Made by a program: the position numbers and the translations under genes. A stretch of 43,209 nucleotides of DNA. Origin: CAYQQU01 sp964419545. Lineage in GTDB: Bacteria; Bacteroidota; Bacteroidia; Chitinophagales; Saprospiraceae. How positions within the stretch are numbered: the stretch's first letter is position 1; every line of letters starts with the position of its first letter. Below the pieces are notes generated by a model. It made no database searches. It saw only the letters and a list, made by a program, of their open reading frames with translations, and had not been told where the DNA came from. The DNA is taken from NCBI GenBank assembly GCA_964419545.1, contig CAYQQU010000050.1:1-43209 (forward strand). Reading direction: 5' to 3'. Of the stretch, positions 1-10,194 are shown one piece after another.

Positions 1-101
1 TGCGCGGCCTGATCACCATCAAGGACATCGAGAAGACCGAGCGCTACCCGAACGCCTGCACTCCCGGTAACCCCGCCCCTCCCAACAATCCCGGTCTTTG
101 A
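1..101 (+). pseudogene. guaB: 3' stub of an IMP dehydrogenase-like gene
   Basis: In the frame that begins at base 3 the window opens inside a gene and reads RGLITIKDIEKTERYPNAC, then TPGNPAPPNNPGL and a TGA stop. The first part matches the end of the second CBS domain of IMP dehydrogenase, the enzyme that oxidises IMP to XMP in guanine nucleotide synthesis. In that family this segment is followed by roughly 280 more residues of catalytic barrel. Here a short proline- and asparagine-rich tail and a stop follow instead. The copy is therefore truncated, rearranged, or a chimeric assembly, or it is a different CBS-domain protein that ends here. Only the 3' end is visible, so I cannot tell whether the upstream part is intact. 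Confidence 0.5.
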
Positions 102-184
102 ATGCCCAATTTATTTTTTAGCTTTACACTATTCGGTCTACCCGATCTCAGGGCGGCGTACGATCAACCAAAAAACGAAGCAGG

Positions 185-1675
185 GTGAATACCAACGCAA
201 CAAAATTATCCTTCCGGGAAAAGCTGGGATACGGCCTCGGCGATACCGCCTGCCACTTTTCCTGGGATATGGCGGGCATGTTTCTCTTCTTTTATCTGAC
301 GGATGTTTTCGGCATCTCGGCGGCGGCGGCCGGCGCCATTATGCTGGGCGCCCGGGTCTGGGATGCGGTATCCGATCCCCTGATCGGCATTATTTCCGAC
401 CGGACGAATACCCGGTACGGAAAGTTCAGGCCCTATATGATCTGGTTTGCCGTGCCTTTAGGGGTCTCGTTGGTCCTGTTATTTACGACACCTGATTTTG
501 ACGAAAATGGAAAAATCATTTGGGCGGCGATCATGTATTTGCTGCTCAGCACCACCTATACGGCCGTCAATCTGCCTTTTTCCGCGCTCTCGGGAGTGAT
601 GACCGCCGACTCTGACCAGCGCACCGAGCTCAACCAGTACCGGTTTTTTCTGGGGTTCATAGGCATGTTCATCGTCAGTTTCACCATGGTGTTCAAGAAT
701 AACCTGATCGTCGGCGATGTTTTGCAATACGCGCAAAGCGTAAACTTACCACTGGAAGCCCTGTCGTTTATCCGGGAATTCAACTGGGGGGAGGCGCGGC
801 TTTTAGATGATTCGGGGGATTTGAGAGACGTGATCGTCCAGAACGAACGCGCTGCTTTTCAGACCATCGCGATCGTACTGGCCATCGTGGGCACCGTTCT
901 GCTGGTCATTTCTTTCCTTTCCACCAAGGAGCGGATCACGCCTCCCGAAAACCAGGAATCCAACCTCGGGGAAGACCTCAAAAACGTATTCGGCGTGAAA
1001 GCCTGGCTGATCCTGTTCATTTTAGGGATTATCACTTTTGTGCTGATCAATATTCAGGGAGCGGTCATCAACCAATACTTCAAATATTACGTAGGCCGCG
1101 AAAACGACGCCACCGTTTTATACACTGCCACTACCGTTTCGCTCATCATTGGCGTGCTGTTGGCTACGCCCCTGACCAGGAGATTTGATAAGCGAAACGT
1201 TTATCTGGCCTGCTCTTTCCTTTCGGGCATACTGACCATGGCGTTGTTCCTGCCCGGCGAGGATGATTTTTACATGCTGCATACCATTAACATCCTTTCC
1301 AAATTGGCCATAGCGCCCACCATCCCCCTGTTGTGGTCCATGATCGCCGATACGGCTGATTTTTCGGAATGGAAAAACAACCGGCGCGCTACCGGCCTGT
1401 TTTTTTCGGCCACTACCTTCGCCCAAAAGATCGGTGGCGGCATTGCCGTGGGCTTAGCCGGCTGGTTACTGACGATGGCTCATTACGACGGTGATGCGAT
1501 TCAACAAACCGATGAGTCTATTTTAGCCTTAAAACTACTGTTTTCCGTCGTTCCCGGCGCCTTGTACATCCTGACCGCCATCCTGCTGTTCTGGTACGAT
1601 CTGGATGATGAGACGGTCGAAAAAGTCAAACTGGAACTTATGGCAAGGCGGGCCGGTGAAGCTCCCGGGCAATAA
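185..1675 (+). CDS. GPH-family sugar:cation symporter (MelB-like MFS)
   Basis: A 496-residue integral inner-membrane protein of the glycoside-pentoside-hexuronide:cation symporter family, which imports sugars or glycosides with Na+ or H+. The N-terminus (LSFREKLGYGLGD, residues 8-20) is typical of the family. The loop DPLIGIISDRT (64-74) followed by RYGKFRPY (77-84) is the GPH form of the MFS loop 2-3 motif. About twelve hydrophobic segments are visible. Residues about 180-225 form an unusually long hydrophilic insert between membrane segments. The start is GTG at 185, preceded by a purine-rich AAGCAGG. No sugar-catabolic gene is adjacent, so the substrate cannot be assigned. Length is normal to slightly long for the family. 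Confidence 0.88.
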   Translation: MNTNATKLSFREKLGYGLGDTACHFSWDMAGMFLFFYLTDVFGISAAAAGAIMLGARVWDAVSDPLIGIISDRTNTRYGKFRPYMIWFAVPLGVSLVLLFTTPDFDENGKIIWAAIMYLLLSTTYTAVNLPFSALSGVMTADSDQRTELNQYRFFLGFIGMFIVSFTMVFKNNLIVGDVLQYAQSVNLPLEALSFIREFNWGEARLLDDSGDLRDVIVQNERAAFQTIAIVLAIVGTVLLVISFLSTKERITPPENQESNLGEDLKNVFGVKAWLILFILGIITFVLINIQGAVINQYFKYYVGRENDATVLYTATTVSLIIGVLLATPLTRRFDKRNVYLACSFLSGILTMALFLPGEDDFYMLHTINILSKLAIAPTIPLLWSMIADTADFSEWKNNRRATGLFFSATTFAQKIGGGIAVGLAGWLLTMAHYDGDAIQQTDESILALKLLFSVVPGALYILTAILLFWYDLDDETVEKVKLELMARRAGEAPGQ

Positions 1676-1725
1676 CCGATCCGCTGATTTGCAGCAATTC
1701 TCGGTTTGAAACATTGTTATGCTCA

Positions 1726-1887
1726 CGTCCCAGCGGGACGAACTATCGGTAGCCTATTTTGTACGCACTGATTGCCGTGCCGGAGGTACGGAACAGAAAA
1801 GCTGGCAAAATATAGCGTATATTCCGTACCTCCGGCACGGAAGACCATCTTTCGAAACAATCTACCAATATCTTGCGCCTCCGGCGC
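1726..1887. repeat. Cluster of three REP-like palindromes
   Basis: Three short palindromes lie downstream of the symporter: CGTCCC-AGC-GGGACG at 1726-1740; 19-bp perfect arms CCGTGCCGGAGGTACGGAA (1775-1793) and its complement (1822-1840) around a 28-base loop; and GCGCC-TCC-GGCGC at 1875-1887. GC-rich palindromes with small centres placed between genes resemble REP elements, and the first could also terminate the symporter transcript. The open frames crossing this segment show no protein-like composition and I treat them as chance. Confidence 0.6.
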
Positions 1888-1983
1888 TGCGAATTAAAAA
1901 ATGCTTACTGCCAAACCGAGAATCGCTGGCTGATTTGGGATGAAATAACGTGTTTTCAGTATATCATTTCAAAACCGTCCGAC

Positions 1984-2118
1984 ATGTCTGCGGAAATAGT
2001 AATGATAATCCTCGGCGCCGTTTTTATCCTGATTGCTATTGCTGACAGCATCACCATCAATGGCTCCTCACTTGGCCTGATGAATATCAGGTTGCGGGTT
2101 CCGCTGGGAATAAGCTGA
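1984..2118 (+). CDS. Possible 44-residue membrane peptide
   Basis: A short frame starting ATGTCTGCGGAAATAG encodes a peptide with one strongly hydrophobic stretch (IVMIILGAVFILIAIA) and the tail LRVPLGIS. I recognise no family. It could be a real small membrane protein, the 5' fragment of a lost gene, or chance. The remaining sequence between the symporter and katG (about 1888-1983 and 2119-2310) holds no other gene I can support. The last 80 bases before katG are very AT-rich and probably contain its promoter, but no clear PerR or OxyR site can be called. Confidence 0.2.
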   Translation: MSAEIVMIILGAVFILIAIADSITINGSSLGLMNIRLRVPLGIS

Positions 2119-2310
2119 AAAAGGTGGAAGAACAAAACTAAGTACTTCCACAGGGGCATCTCAACAACTCAACCCTTTCATGCTTTTGGAGAGCCCCGAT
2201 CGGCAGGCGGCGCCAGCCTTCAGTATAAATATTTTTTATAGAACGATAAAAAAAATAAATTAAGATTATAGCAACTTTACTTTCAGAGTTTCATTCACAA
2301 TAAATCTCAA

Positions 2311-4518
<2,208 letters not shown>

Positions 4519-4527
4519 TGGAGATTA

Positions 4528-4549
4528 AACCATGAGTAATCCTGGTTAA
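4528..4549. repeat. Solo end of the TTAACCCGG repeat family
   Basis: AACCATGAGTAATCCTGGTTAA lies ten bases after the katG stop codon and matches the right end of the four full copies elsewhere (consensus CCATGAATAATCCGGGTTAA) with two or three changes. No second end is nearby. It looks like a remnant and abuts the katG terminator hairpin. Confidence 0.5.
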
Positions 4550-4588
4550 GCCATCCCGAATCTTATATTTGGGATGGCTTTTTGTTTT
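4549..4588 (+). terminator. Rho-independent terminator of katG
   Basis: The stem AGCCATCCC (4549-4557) pairs with GGGATGGCT (4571-4579) around a 13-base AT-rich loop, followed by TTTTTGTTTT. Part of the hairpin would be translated if fetA began at the upstream in-frame ATG at 4574, which supports the ATG at 4601 as the fetA start. Confidence 0.85.
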
Positions 4589-4600
4589 GAACCGCAATCT

Positions 4601-5242
4601 ATGCGATTACACCTCCAAAACCTTCATCTCCGCCTCGGCGGCAAGCCGGTTTTCCAGGGCTTCAATCTTGCGGTAGCGCAAGGCGAAAAGGTCCTGATCA
4701 AGGGCCCTTCCGGCAGCGGCAAGTCGACCCTGCTGCGGCTCATCCTGGGCTTTGTGCAGCCGGACCGGGGAGTGGTCCAAATCGACGGCCGGCCCCTCAA
4801 CCGGCAAAACGTCTGGTCGCTGCGCCAACGCATGGCCTTCGTTTCCCAGGGGCTGAGCATCGGCCACGGCAAAGTGGAGGACTTTGTCCGGGACATCTAC
4901 GGCTACCGCGCCAACCGCCACCTGGTATACGACGAAACCCGGATATTCGCTCATTTTGAGCAGTTCGACCTGGAGCCCGGCAAACTCCGGCAGGATATCC
5001 GCCGCCTGTCGGGCGGCGAAAAACAACGGGTCGCGCTCATCGTCGCCCTACTGCTCGACCGCGAGCTCTACCTGCTGGATGAGGTCACCTCGGCCATAGA
5101 CGAAGCCCTGCGCGAGAAGGTCATCGCCCACCTGGCGGGATTGCCTGGAAAGACGATGGTGGTCGTCTCCCACGACCGGGGGTGGGCGGCCTACGCTTTT
5201 CGGGAAGTGGAGCTGAAGGAAGGTCAGGGTAATCGCATTTAA
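4601..5242 (+). CDS. fetA: Iron-export ABC transporter ATPase FetA (YbbL)
   Basis: A 213-residue ABC ATPase: Walker A GPSGSGKST (35-43), signature LSGGE (136-140), Walker B LYLLDEVTS with D160-E161, and H-loop H191. It is short, as in the FetA/YbbL group, and is followed 25 bases later by its permease FetB. In E. coli FetAB exports iron and improves peroxide resistance. Placement straight after katG fits that role: less free iron means less Fenton chemistry. The start at 4601 is preferred over the in-frame ATG at 4574, because the latter lies in the katG terminator and would add nine residues unlike the family. Confidence 0.85.
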   Translation: MRLHLQNLHLRLGGKPVFQGFNLAVAQGEKVLIKGPSGSGKSTLLRLILGFVQPDRGVVQIDGRPLNRQNVWSLRQRMAFVSQGLSIGHGKVEDFVRDIYGYRANRHLVYDETRIFAHFEQFDLEPGKLRQDIRRLSGGEKQRVALIVALLLDRELYLLDEVTSAIDEALREKVIAHLAGLPGKTMVVVSHDRGWAAYAFREVELKEGQGNRI

Positions 5243-5267
5243 TTTTTGGATCTCAAAAACGCAAACC

Positions 5268-6068
5268 ATGAATACCGCGGTCGACATACCTTTGTGGGCC
5301 ATGGCCCTCTGCTACCTGCTGCTGCTCATCCCGTTGGCTATCGCCTGGCGCCTGCGCATCGGCCTCGTGCAGCGCCTGCTGGTTGCTGTTCTCCGCATGA
5401 CCGGTCAGCTGGCGGTGGTCGGTGTGGCGCTGATCTACGTCTTCCGGTGGGACAACCCCTGGATCAATATCGGCTGGGTAGCGGCGGCCGTCGGCTTCGC
5501 CACTTTTTCCGCGATCAACAATGCCGGGCTGAACTACCGGAAGTTCCTCGCGCCGGTCTTCAGCGCCCTCCTGCTGTCGGCGGGCGCCGTCCTCCTGTTT
5601 TTCAACGGTATTCTTCTGAACCTCGACAACATTTTTACCGCGCAGTACCTCGTCATCATCGGCGGCATGTTGTTGGGCAATGCTCTTAAAGGCATCGTCA
5701 TCGGCATCGCGGAGTTCTACAAGCGGATTCACGACGACCGGGACCGCTACCTGTACCACCTGGCCGCCGGCGCCGGGCAGATGGAAGCGTTGGTTCCCTT
5801 TTTCCGCGACGGCCTGAAAGCTTCGCTGAACCCTTCCATCGCCGCTATGGCCACCATGGGCGTCGTCTTCCTGCCCGGCATGATGACGGGCCAGATCATC
5901 GGCGGCGCCACGCCGGATACGGCGATCCGCTACCAGATCGCCATTATGATCGCGATCTTCGTTTGTATCACACTGAGTGTGGTGTTGACGATTTTGTTCA
6001 GCGTGGGCCGGAGTTTCGATGGGTTCGGAAATTTGCGGGAAGAGGTGTTTCGGGGGAATTGGGAATAG
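5268..6068 (+). CDS. fetB: Iron-export permease FetB (YbbM, UPF0014)
   Basis: A 266-residue membrane protein with about seven hydrophobic segments, matching the UPF0014/FetB family. The family hallmarks are visible in the second half: GAGQMEALVPFFRDGLKASL, the segment NPSIAAMATMGVVFLPGMMTGQ and IGGATPDTAIRYQIAIM. It is predicted to form the inner-membrane channel powered by FetA, exporting iron from the cytoplasm. It starts 25 bases after the fetA stop, so the two are one operon. The end converges on the Trypco2 gene with about 70 bases between them and no clear hairpin. Confidence 0.88.
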   Translation: MNTAVDIPLWAMALCYLLLLIPLAIAWRLRIGLVQRLLVAVLRMTGQLAVVGVALIYVFRWDNPWINIGWVAAAVGFATFSAINNAGLNYRKFLAPVFSALLLSAGAVLLFFNGILLNLDNIFTAQYLVIIGGMLLGNALKGIVIGIAEFYKRIHDDRDRYLYHLAAGAGQMEALVPFFRDGLKASLNPSIAAMATMGVVFLPGMMTGQIIGGATPDTAIRYQIAIMIAIFVCITLSVVLTILFSVGRSFDGFGNLREEVFRGNWE

Positions 6069-6136
6069 TCTGTTTCGCCGTCGAAAGGTGTGAATCTGTT
6101 CGATCGTTGTTCCGTGCTTCCAATCTTATTTTCGGG

Positions 6137-6484
6137 TTAAACATCTGGCGTAGGTGAACCCTCTCCTCCCTTATTTTGGGGCTTGGCGGTAGTCGACAAA
6201 ACCACTTTCATGGAAGCCGATTTATTTTGCTGTGCGCCTACGTTTAGCACCATGAACTTAACGCCTGCTTCTACGCGGACATCGATGGCGCCTGCTATTT
6301 CCAGAGTTATTTGACATTCGGTTTCCAGTTCCGGTGTGACATTTTCCATTACGGCTTGCAGTAACTCTCTGAGCTGTATGGCTACAGCTGTTTCATTCGC
6401 CCCCAGGGTAGGCAGGATCTCCCGGTCTTCGAGTTTTATTTTTTGCGCCCGGCCCGGTTCCGAAGAAACGACGTAGACTTTCAT
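6137..6484 (-). CDS. Trypco2-domain protein of a conflict module
   Basis: A 115-residue soluble protein. The central part (ETAVAIQLRELLQAV, then ITLEIAGAIDVRVEAGVKF and MVLNVGAQQNKSASMKVVLS) follows the pattern of the trypsin-co-occurring domain Trypco2: a helix of about 20 residues, then two long beta strands joined by GVKF-x-V-x-x-VGA. Trypco domains are known as small accessory parts of bacterial NTP-dependent conflict systems built around proteases, CHAT and STAND proteins. It starts 4 bases after the CHAT gene's stop, so it is the third gene of the caspase/CHAT operon. The last about 15 residues are Pro/Gly/Lys-rich and probably disordered. Its molecular role is not known. Confidence 0.72.
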   Translation of the reverse strand: MKVYVVSSEPGRAQKIKLEDREILPTLGANETAVAIQLRELLQAVMENVTPELETECQITLEIAGAIDVRVEAGVKFMVLNVGAQQNKSASMKVVLSTTAKPQNKGGEGSPTPDV

Positions 6485-6488
6485 TGCA

Positions 6489-7628
6489 TTAATTTTTTAT
6501 TTCGGTTTTAGAAAAGTTCAGCACCTTGTGAGGGTTGCCGTACAGCGTATACAGCAACCAGAATAGGTTGCGTTCTTTCTGGGCGTCCTGTCTGGCCAGG
6601 TGCAGGATCTCTCCGATGGTTTGGTTGCCGTTTTTTTCGTAAACGTGCCGGTATAGGCATTCTGCAAAAGAGATCGCGTATCGGGTAGGAATTTGCCCGA
6701 GGGCGCCGATAAATACCTCGGCCCCGCTCTTGTAAAATTCCCAGCCGAAACTCGTAAACTTTCCAAAGGAGACGGTCGGGGCGCTAGACGAGCAGGAATT
6801 GACGAATACCATGCAGCCAGGCGCGATTGGCAGGTCTTTGACCCCTTCGATGATCAGGTTCTCGACTTGATTATTATTTTCGGAGATTTGCAATAACGGT
6901 GGATTTAAATGACCATGGCAGGTATATTGCAGGATGTCAGTGGGTCGGTCAGCGAGTAAATTGACCAATACCGAGATCGAGACTTTTTCCTGGTTCCGTA
7001 CGTTGGATGCGGAAGCCAATGCCCCGAAGACCTGCCGGGCTTTTGCCAGGTTTTCCTTATCGATATCGCCGCCGATGACGTGTAAAATTTCCTTTACCGG
7101 CTGCGTGTTCCGTCCGTCCGGGCGGTCTTTATCCGGCGAGGTGATCCGGTCAGGCAGCCGGGGATAGCGACTGATGATGAATTTACTACCCAAAAAAGCC
7201 TTGCCGTCGTGCAGTAGTTCCTAGGGAATCCAGTGTTCATTGGTAGCCATGGCGATCACGGTCTTTTCCGGCCAGATCCGCATCTTTTCGGCTACCTTAG
7301 GAGGCAGGATCTCTTCGAAGAGGGTTTTGCCGATACTGCTGAAATTGAGATGCACGTCCGTCCAAAGTTGGTCTGAGGGGTTGCCGATAGAAACGGTCTC
7401 TGCAATGGCTGCCGCCAGTCGGTCGGCGTACCGGCCCAGTTGGGTTTCGCTGATATTGGGAATATCCCAGGAGCCGAAATCCGGGGAGTCAGGGGGCAGA
7501 AGAGTATATGATAAGGAACCAGATTTGGAATCCCAGGTTACGTGTATTGTCTTCCCTAAATTTGGTTTCTGATCATCACTTAGTTGCTCAAGCTTTACAA
7601 TGTTTTCATTTCCAAATGAGGATGCCAT
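6489..7628 (-). pseudogene. CHAT-domain protein interrupted by an amber codon
   Basis: One continuous reading frame of 379 codons whose codon 136 is TAG (7223-7221). Before it the protein ends ATNEHWIP; after it the frame continues ELLHDGKAFLGSKFIISRYP. CHAT-family proteins usually read IPWELL here, so TAG has replaced TGG (Trp). The rest is a good CHAT (caspase HetF associated with TPRs) domain: catalytic His in QYTCHGHLNPP (about residue 238) and Cys in FVNSCSSSAP (about residue 279). CHAT proteins are caspase-like proteases of cell-death and defence systems. Its ATG overlaps the end of the caspase gene by 34 bases, implying coupled translation. The downstream piece has only a TTG at 7193 as a start. 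It may be a true loss, a sequencing or strain variant, or suppressed. Confidence 0.82.
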
Positions 7629-9010
7629 GCGGCTTCTTTTACGTTGGTTTTTACTAAGTAGTAGCCCACTCGATTGGATTGTTGATACAGTTCTATTTCA
7701 ATAATTTGACTTCCTGCTTCTATGGGCATAAGATAAAAGTCGACAGAAACGGGGGCATTATCCTTAGGCCGTTCGATTTTTTTGTGTTTGTTCTTTATCT
7801 CAAATCCCGATGAACTGATGATAATGTACCATACGGCATCATGCCCGTGCATACGGTGATTCTGGTTTTTACGATCTGTAAACGCGCCGTTTTCGTCGAT
7901 TAGGCTTATTTCAATGGAAAGCTTTTCTTCATTTTCGAGCAAGCAGGTTTCCGGAAAATCAATTCTAACCGCATCGTGTTTTTTCAGAGCCGTCTCTGTT
8001 TTCAAATTACGCAGCGCTTTTTGAGCTCTTTCCTGGTAAACTCCATTGGGATGTTGCTCGAGGTAGGCTTCGAGCGCCTGGGGCGAATTCTTTTTGGCGG
8101 CTTTTTTCCAGTCTTTTGCTTCCTCGAGTTTCTCTATTTTATTTTTTATCTCCTCAGCGAAAATGCCGGAGGGATAACGTTCTAAGTATTGTTCATAGAT
8201 TCGGCGGGTATTTTTAACAATTGCTTTTTTCCAAAATTTTCTTTCTTCTTCAACCGGGTTAAATACAAATTGACCTCCTTTATCTCCTGACAGCTTCAAG
8301 GGTTGGGCGATCAGGTCATTTTTCTCATAGCTGGATTCAAATTCTCTCTGTAATTGAATACAGAGTTTCTGAAAACTTAACGGTTTTTCATTCTTTAAAA
8401 GAATACGCAATAGGTTTTCAGCAAAAGGGCTATTCATACCCAACCTTCCGTCAGGTATTATTTCATTTCTTCCGGATGCCAATACCCAGCGGGACGGCGC
8501 CTCCTCTTTTCCCGTATCGTAATCCGGCTGGTAAGCAGCTCGTAGTTCTCTGTCTTTAAACAAATAGGCGCCGGAAAAACAGGAATCCACGATCAGCAAC
8601 GTATGCTTGCAGTTGACCCGGTTTATCTGAGCTACTACCTCGCGGTTGGAAAGCTGGTTCTGTTTCTCCTCGAGATCAGCGTCGTAGGGCAGCCAAAACC
8701 CTTCTTCCTTTTCTTCATTGTAATACCCATGACCGGAAAAATAAATTACCAAATTATCCGCTATGGTTGTTTTTTCCCGCAAACGGGCAAAATGATCGAT
8801 GATATTATCGCGGGTGGCTTCCTCGTTGATCAGCGAGTAAGAATTTTGATCTTCGAATTGATATTTTTCAGTAAGAATATGGGTCAGATTTCGAACATCA
8901 TTGACGGCATTATATAATACGGGAAGATATTGGTATTTATCGATACCAATAGTGAAGAGATAAGTATTTACTTTCGGGCCGCCTTTTTCGAGGTCAGTTT
9001 TTTTTGACAT
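7595..9010 (-). CDS. Caspase-like (peptidase C14) protein with repeat and beta-rich tail
   Basis: Residues 14-160 form a caspase/metacaspase p20-like domain: TYLFTIGIDKYQYLP at the start, catalytic His94 in IYFSGHGYY and catalytic Cys144 in LLIVDSCFSGAYL. Around 265-335 are two or three helical repeats of the kind A-x-K-N-x-x-x-Y-x-x-YLE-x-x-P-x-G (YEQYLERYPSGIFAEEI, LEAYLEQHPNGVYQERA). The last about 125 residues look like a beta-sandwich (KLSIEISLIDENGAF, QIIEIELYQQSNRVGYYLV) and probably sense or bind a partner. No signal peptide, so cytoplasmic. I chose ATG 9010 (MSKKTDLE); an in-frame ATG at 9043 would add MHRAFNPKKQV. It is the first gene of an operon with the CHAT and Trypco2 genes, and a nested hairpin lies 65 bases upstream. 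Confidence 0.82.
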   Translation of the reverse strand: MSKKTDLEKGGPKVNTYLFTIGIDKYQYLPVLYNAVNDVRNLTHILTEKYQFEDQNSYSLINEEATRDNIIDHFARLREKTTIADNLVIYFSGHGYYNEEKEEGFWLPYDADLEEKQNQLSNREVVAQINRVNCKHTLLIVDSCFSGAYLFKDRELRAAYQPDYDTGKEEAPSRWVLASGRNEIIPDGRLGMNSPFAENLLRILLKNEKPLSFQKLCIQLQREFESSYEKNDLIAQPLKLSGDKGGQFVFNPVEEERKFWKKAIVKNTRRIYEQYLERYPSGIFAEEIKNKIEKLEEAKDWKKAAKKNSPQALEAYLEQHPNGVYQERAQKALRNLKTETALKKHDAVRIDFPETCLLENEEKLSIEISLIDENGAFTDRKNQNHRMHGHDAVWYIIISSSGFEIKNKHKKIERPKDNAPVSVDFYLMPIEAGSQIIEIELYQQSNRVGYYLVKTNVKEAAWHPHLEMKTL

Positions 9011-9074
9011 GACCTGTTTTTTTGGGTTGAAGGCACGATGCACTAAGAGGATGTTTGGAGCGGGTTCATTATGA

Positions 9075-9164
9075 AAATCAACAGGTTAACTAAAAGATAA
9101 AATGTGAGTTTACCGGGGTAAATGAGCATTTTATCTTGACGACAGGTTCCTAACCTGTTGATTT
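9075..9164. repeat. Three-tier nested inverted repeat
   Basis: Three pairs of perfect arms share one centre: AAATCAACAGGTTA (9075-9088) with TAACCTGTTGATTT (9151-9164); AAGATAAAATG (9094-9104) with CATTTTATCTT (9127-9137); and TTTACC (9109-9114) with GGTAAA (9117-9122), flanked on both sides by TGAG. The whole 90 bases can fold into one long hairpin. It sits immediately upstream of the caspase gene. It could be an operator, a leader structure or a small mobile palindrome. The rest of 9044-9325 shows nothing else I can name. Confidence 0.75.
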
Positions 9165-9325
9165 GCAATAGAAGCAAGCTCCAAAAATGCTCTAAACTGA
9201 TCTTCAAAGCAAAACGCGCCGGGATAGCTTTATATGCAAAATTATCTGCTGATTCTCATAAACCTGCGGATGTTATAACATCATTCCGACCGGCTTTAGT
9301 TCATCGTAACCATGTTAAGGGCAAG

Positions 9326-10140
9326 TTAATAAATCGGTTCGGGATAAGCAAATACAAAAAAGCCCCGATTTAAATGGTCTTCCCAGGTTTTGATCAGCCC
9401 CAGCTCCGCCAGGTCGATAAATTCGGGCAGCAACTCGGCGTCGCCCTGTTCGAGGGTCTCGGAATGTTCGCGCTCGGGAAAAGGCGTCAGGGTGAAAGTG
9501 GTGGTGCGCTCGCTGCGCCGGCTGTATCCTGACTTTGCCGAAAAACCGTTGCCCAGGCCGCAGGCCGTCCAGCGGATTGTCGTTATCATTAAACTGCAGC
9601 TGAAGAGTGTCCGATAGGTCGGGATACGCCAGGTTGAGAGCTTGTTTGGAGGTAGTGCTTTTGAAGCGAAAAACTCAGATTTTGGGTTCTCCCGAAGGGA
9701 TTTTTCCGGCTCATAGCAGCGCTACGGGTCGGAAAAATGCCACAGGGAGGTTCCAAAAGCTGGGTTTTGCAGCCAAAATGACTACCTCCAAACAAGCTCT
9801 GAGGTTATCGGTCGGCCCGCCGAGCAGGGTGCTTTCGTAGAGGGCGGTCATTTTCAGACTGGCTTCATCGGCGAATTGCGCGGAATAATCCAGCAAACCG
9901 ATGAGAAAGTCGCCCCGCCGCACGCGCAGGTTCTCGTTGAAAGATGTCTTCGGTGGCGTTGGCGGAAATTTGGTGGAGGAGGTTCGAAATGACGACGGCC
10001 CCCTTGCTACTGTTGTTGAATATGCCAACAGTAGAGATAACGACCGCGCCATCCTTTTCCTTTGGGAATTTTTCCAGTTTTTGTAGGATACCTTCCTCCC
10101 GAAGTTGAAGAATACCTGCCGCTGGTTGAATAAATTTCAC
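9326..10140 (-). pseudogene. Frameshifted gene of unknown function split by a 164-bp element
   Basis: Protein-like sequence runs along the minus strand in several frames. It starts ATG at 10140 (MKFIQPAAGILQLREEG), runs to about NATEDI near 9950, then shifts frame to SFNENLRVRRGDFLIGLLDY and ESTLLGGPTDNL. It is broken by the palindromic element at 9637-9800 and resumes as NLAYPDLSDTLQLQFNDNDN and GLRPGQRFF. It shifts again near 9540 to finish RTTTFTLTPFPEREHSETLE ... GFFVFAYPEPIY. The pieces look like one former protein with at least two frameshifts plus the insertion. I do not recognise the family. The joins are judged from composition only, so the exact break points are approximate. Confidence 0.5.
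9637..9800 (+). repeat. 164-bp palindromic element, copy 1
   Basis: A 164-bp element with 20-bp perfect terminal inverted repeats AGAGCTTGTTTGGAGGTAGT. The two halves are also imperfectly complementary throughout, so a strand can fold into one long hairpin with short regularly spaced internal loops. It carries no transposase; frames inside stay open on both strands. Relative to copies 2 and 3 it is inverted and appears to differ at a single base. It interrupts the 9326-10140 pseudogene. No convincing target-site duplication is seen. Confidence 0.9.
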
Positions 10141-10194
10141 CGCATTGCTCCAATGTCGCTCTTTTGTGGAAAAACGATCACAAAACTAACCGAC

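Noticed and set aside
1719..1943. 74-codon frame after the symporter
   Set aside because: It runs through three palindromes and shows no protein-like pattern or plausible start.
2230..2310. PerR or OxyR site before katG
   Set aside because: The region is AT-rich and offers weak partial matches only; none is convincing without a profile.
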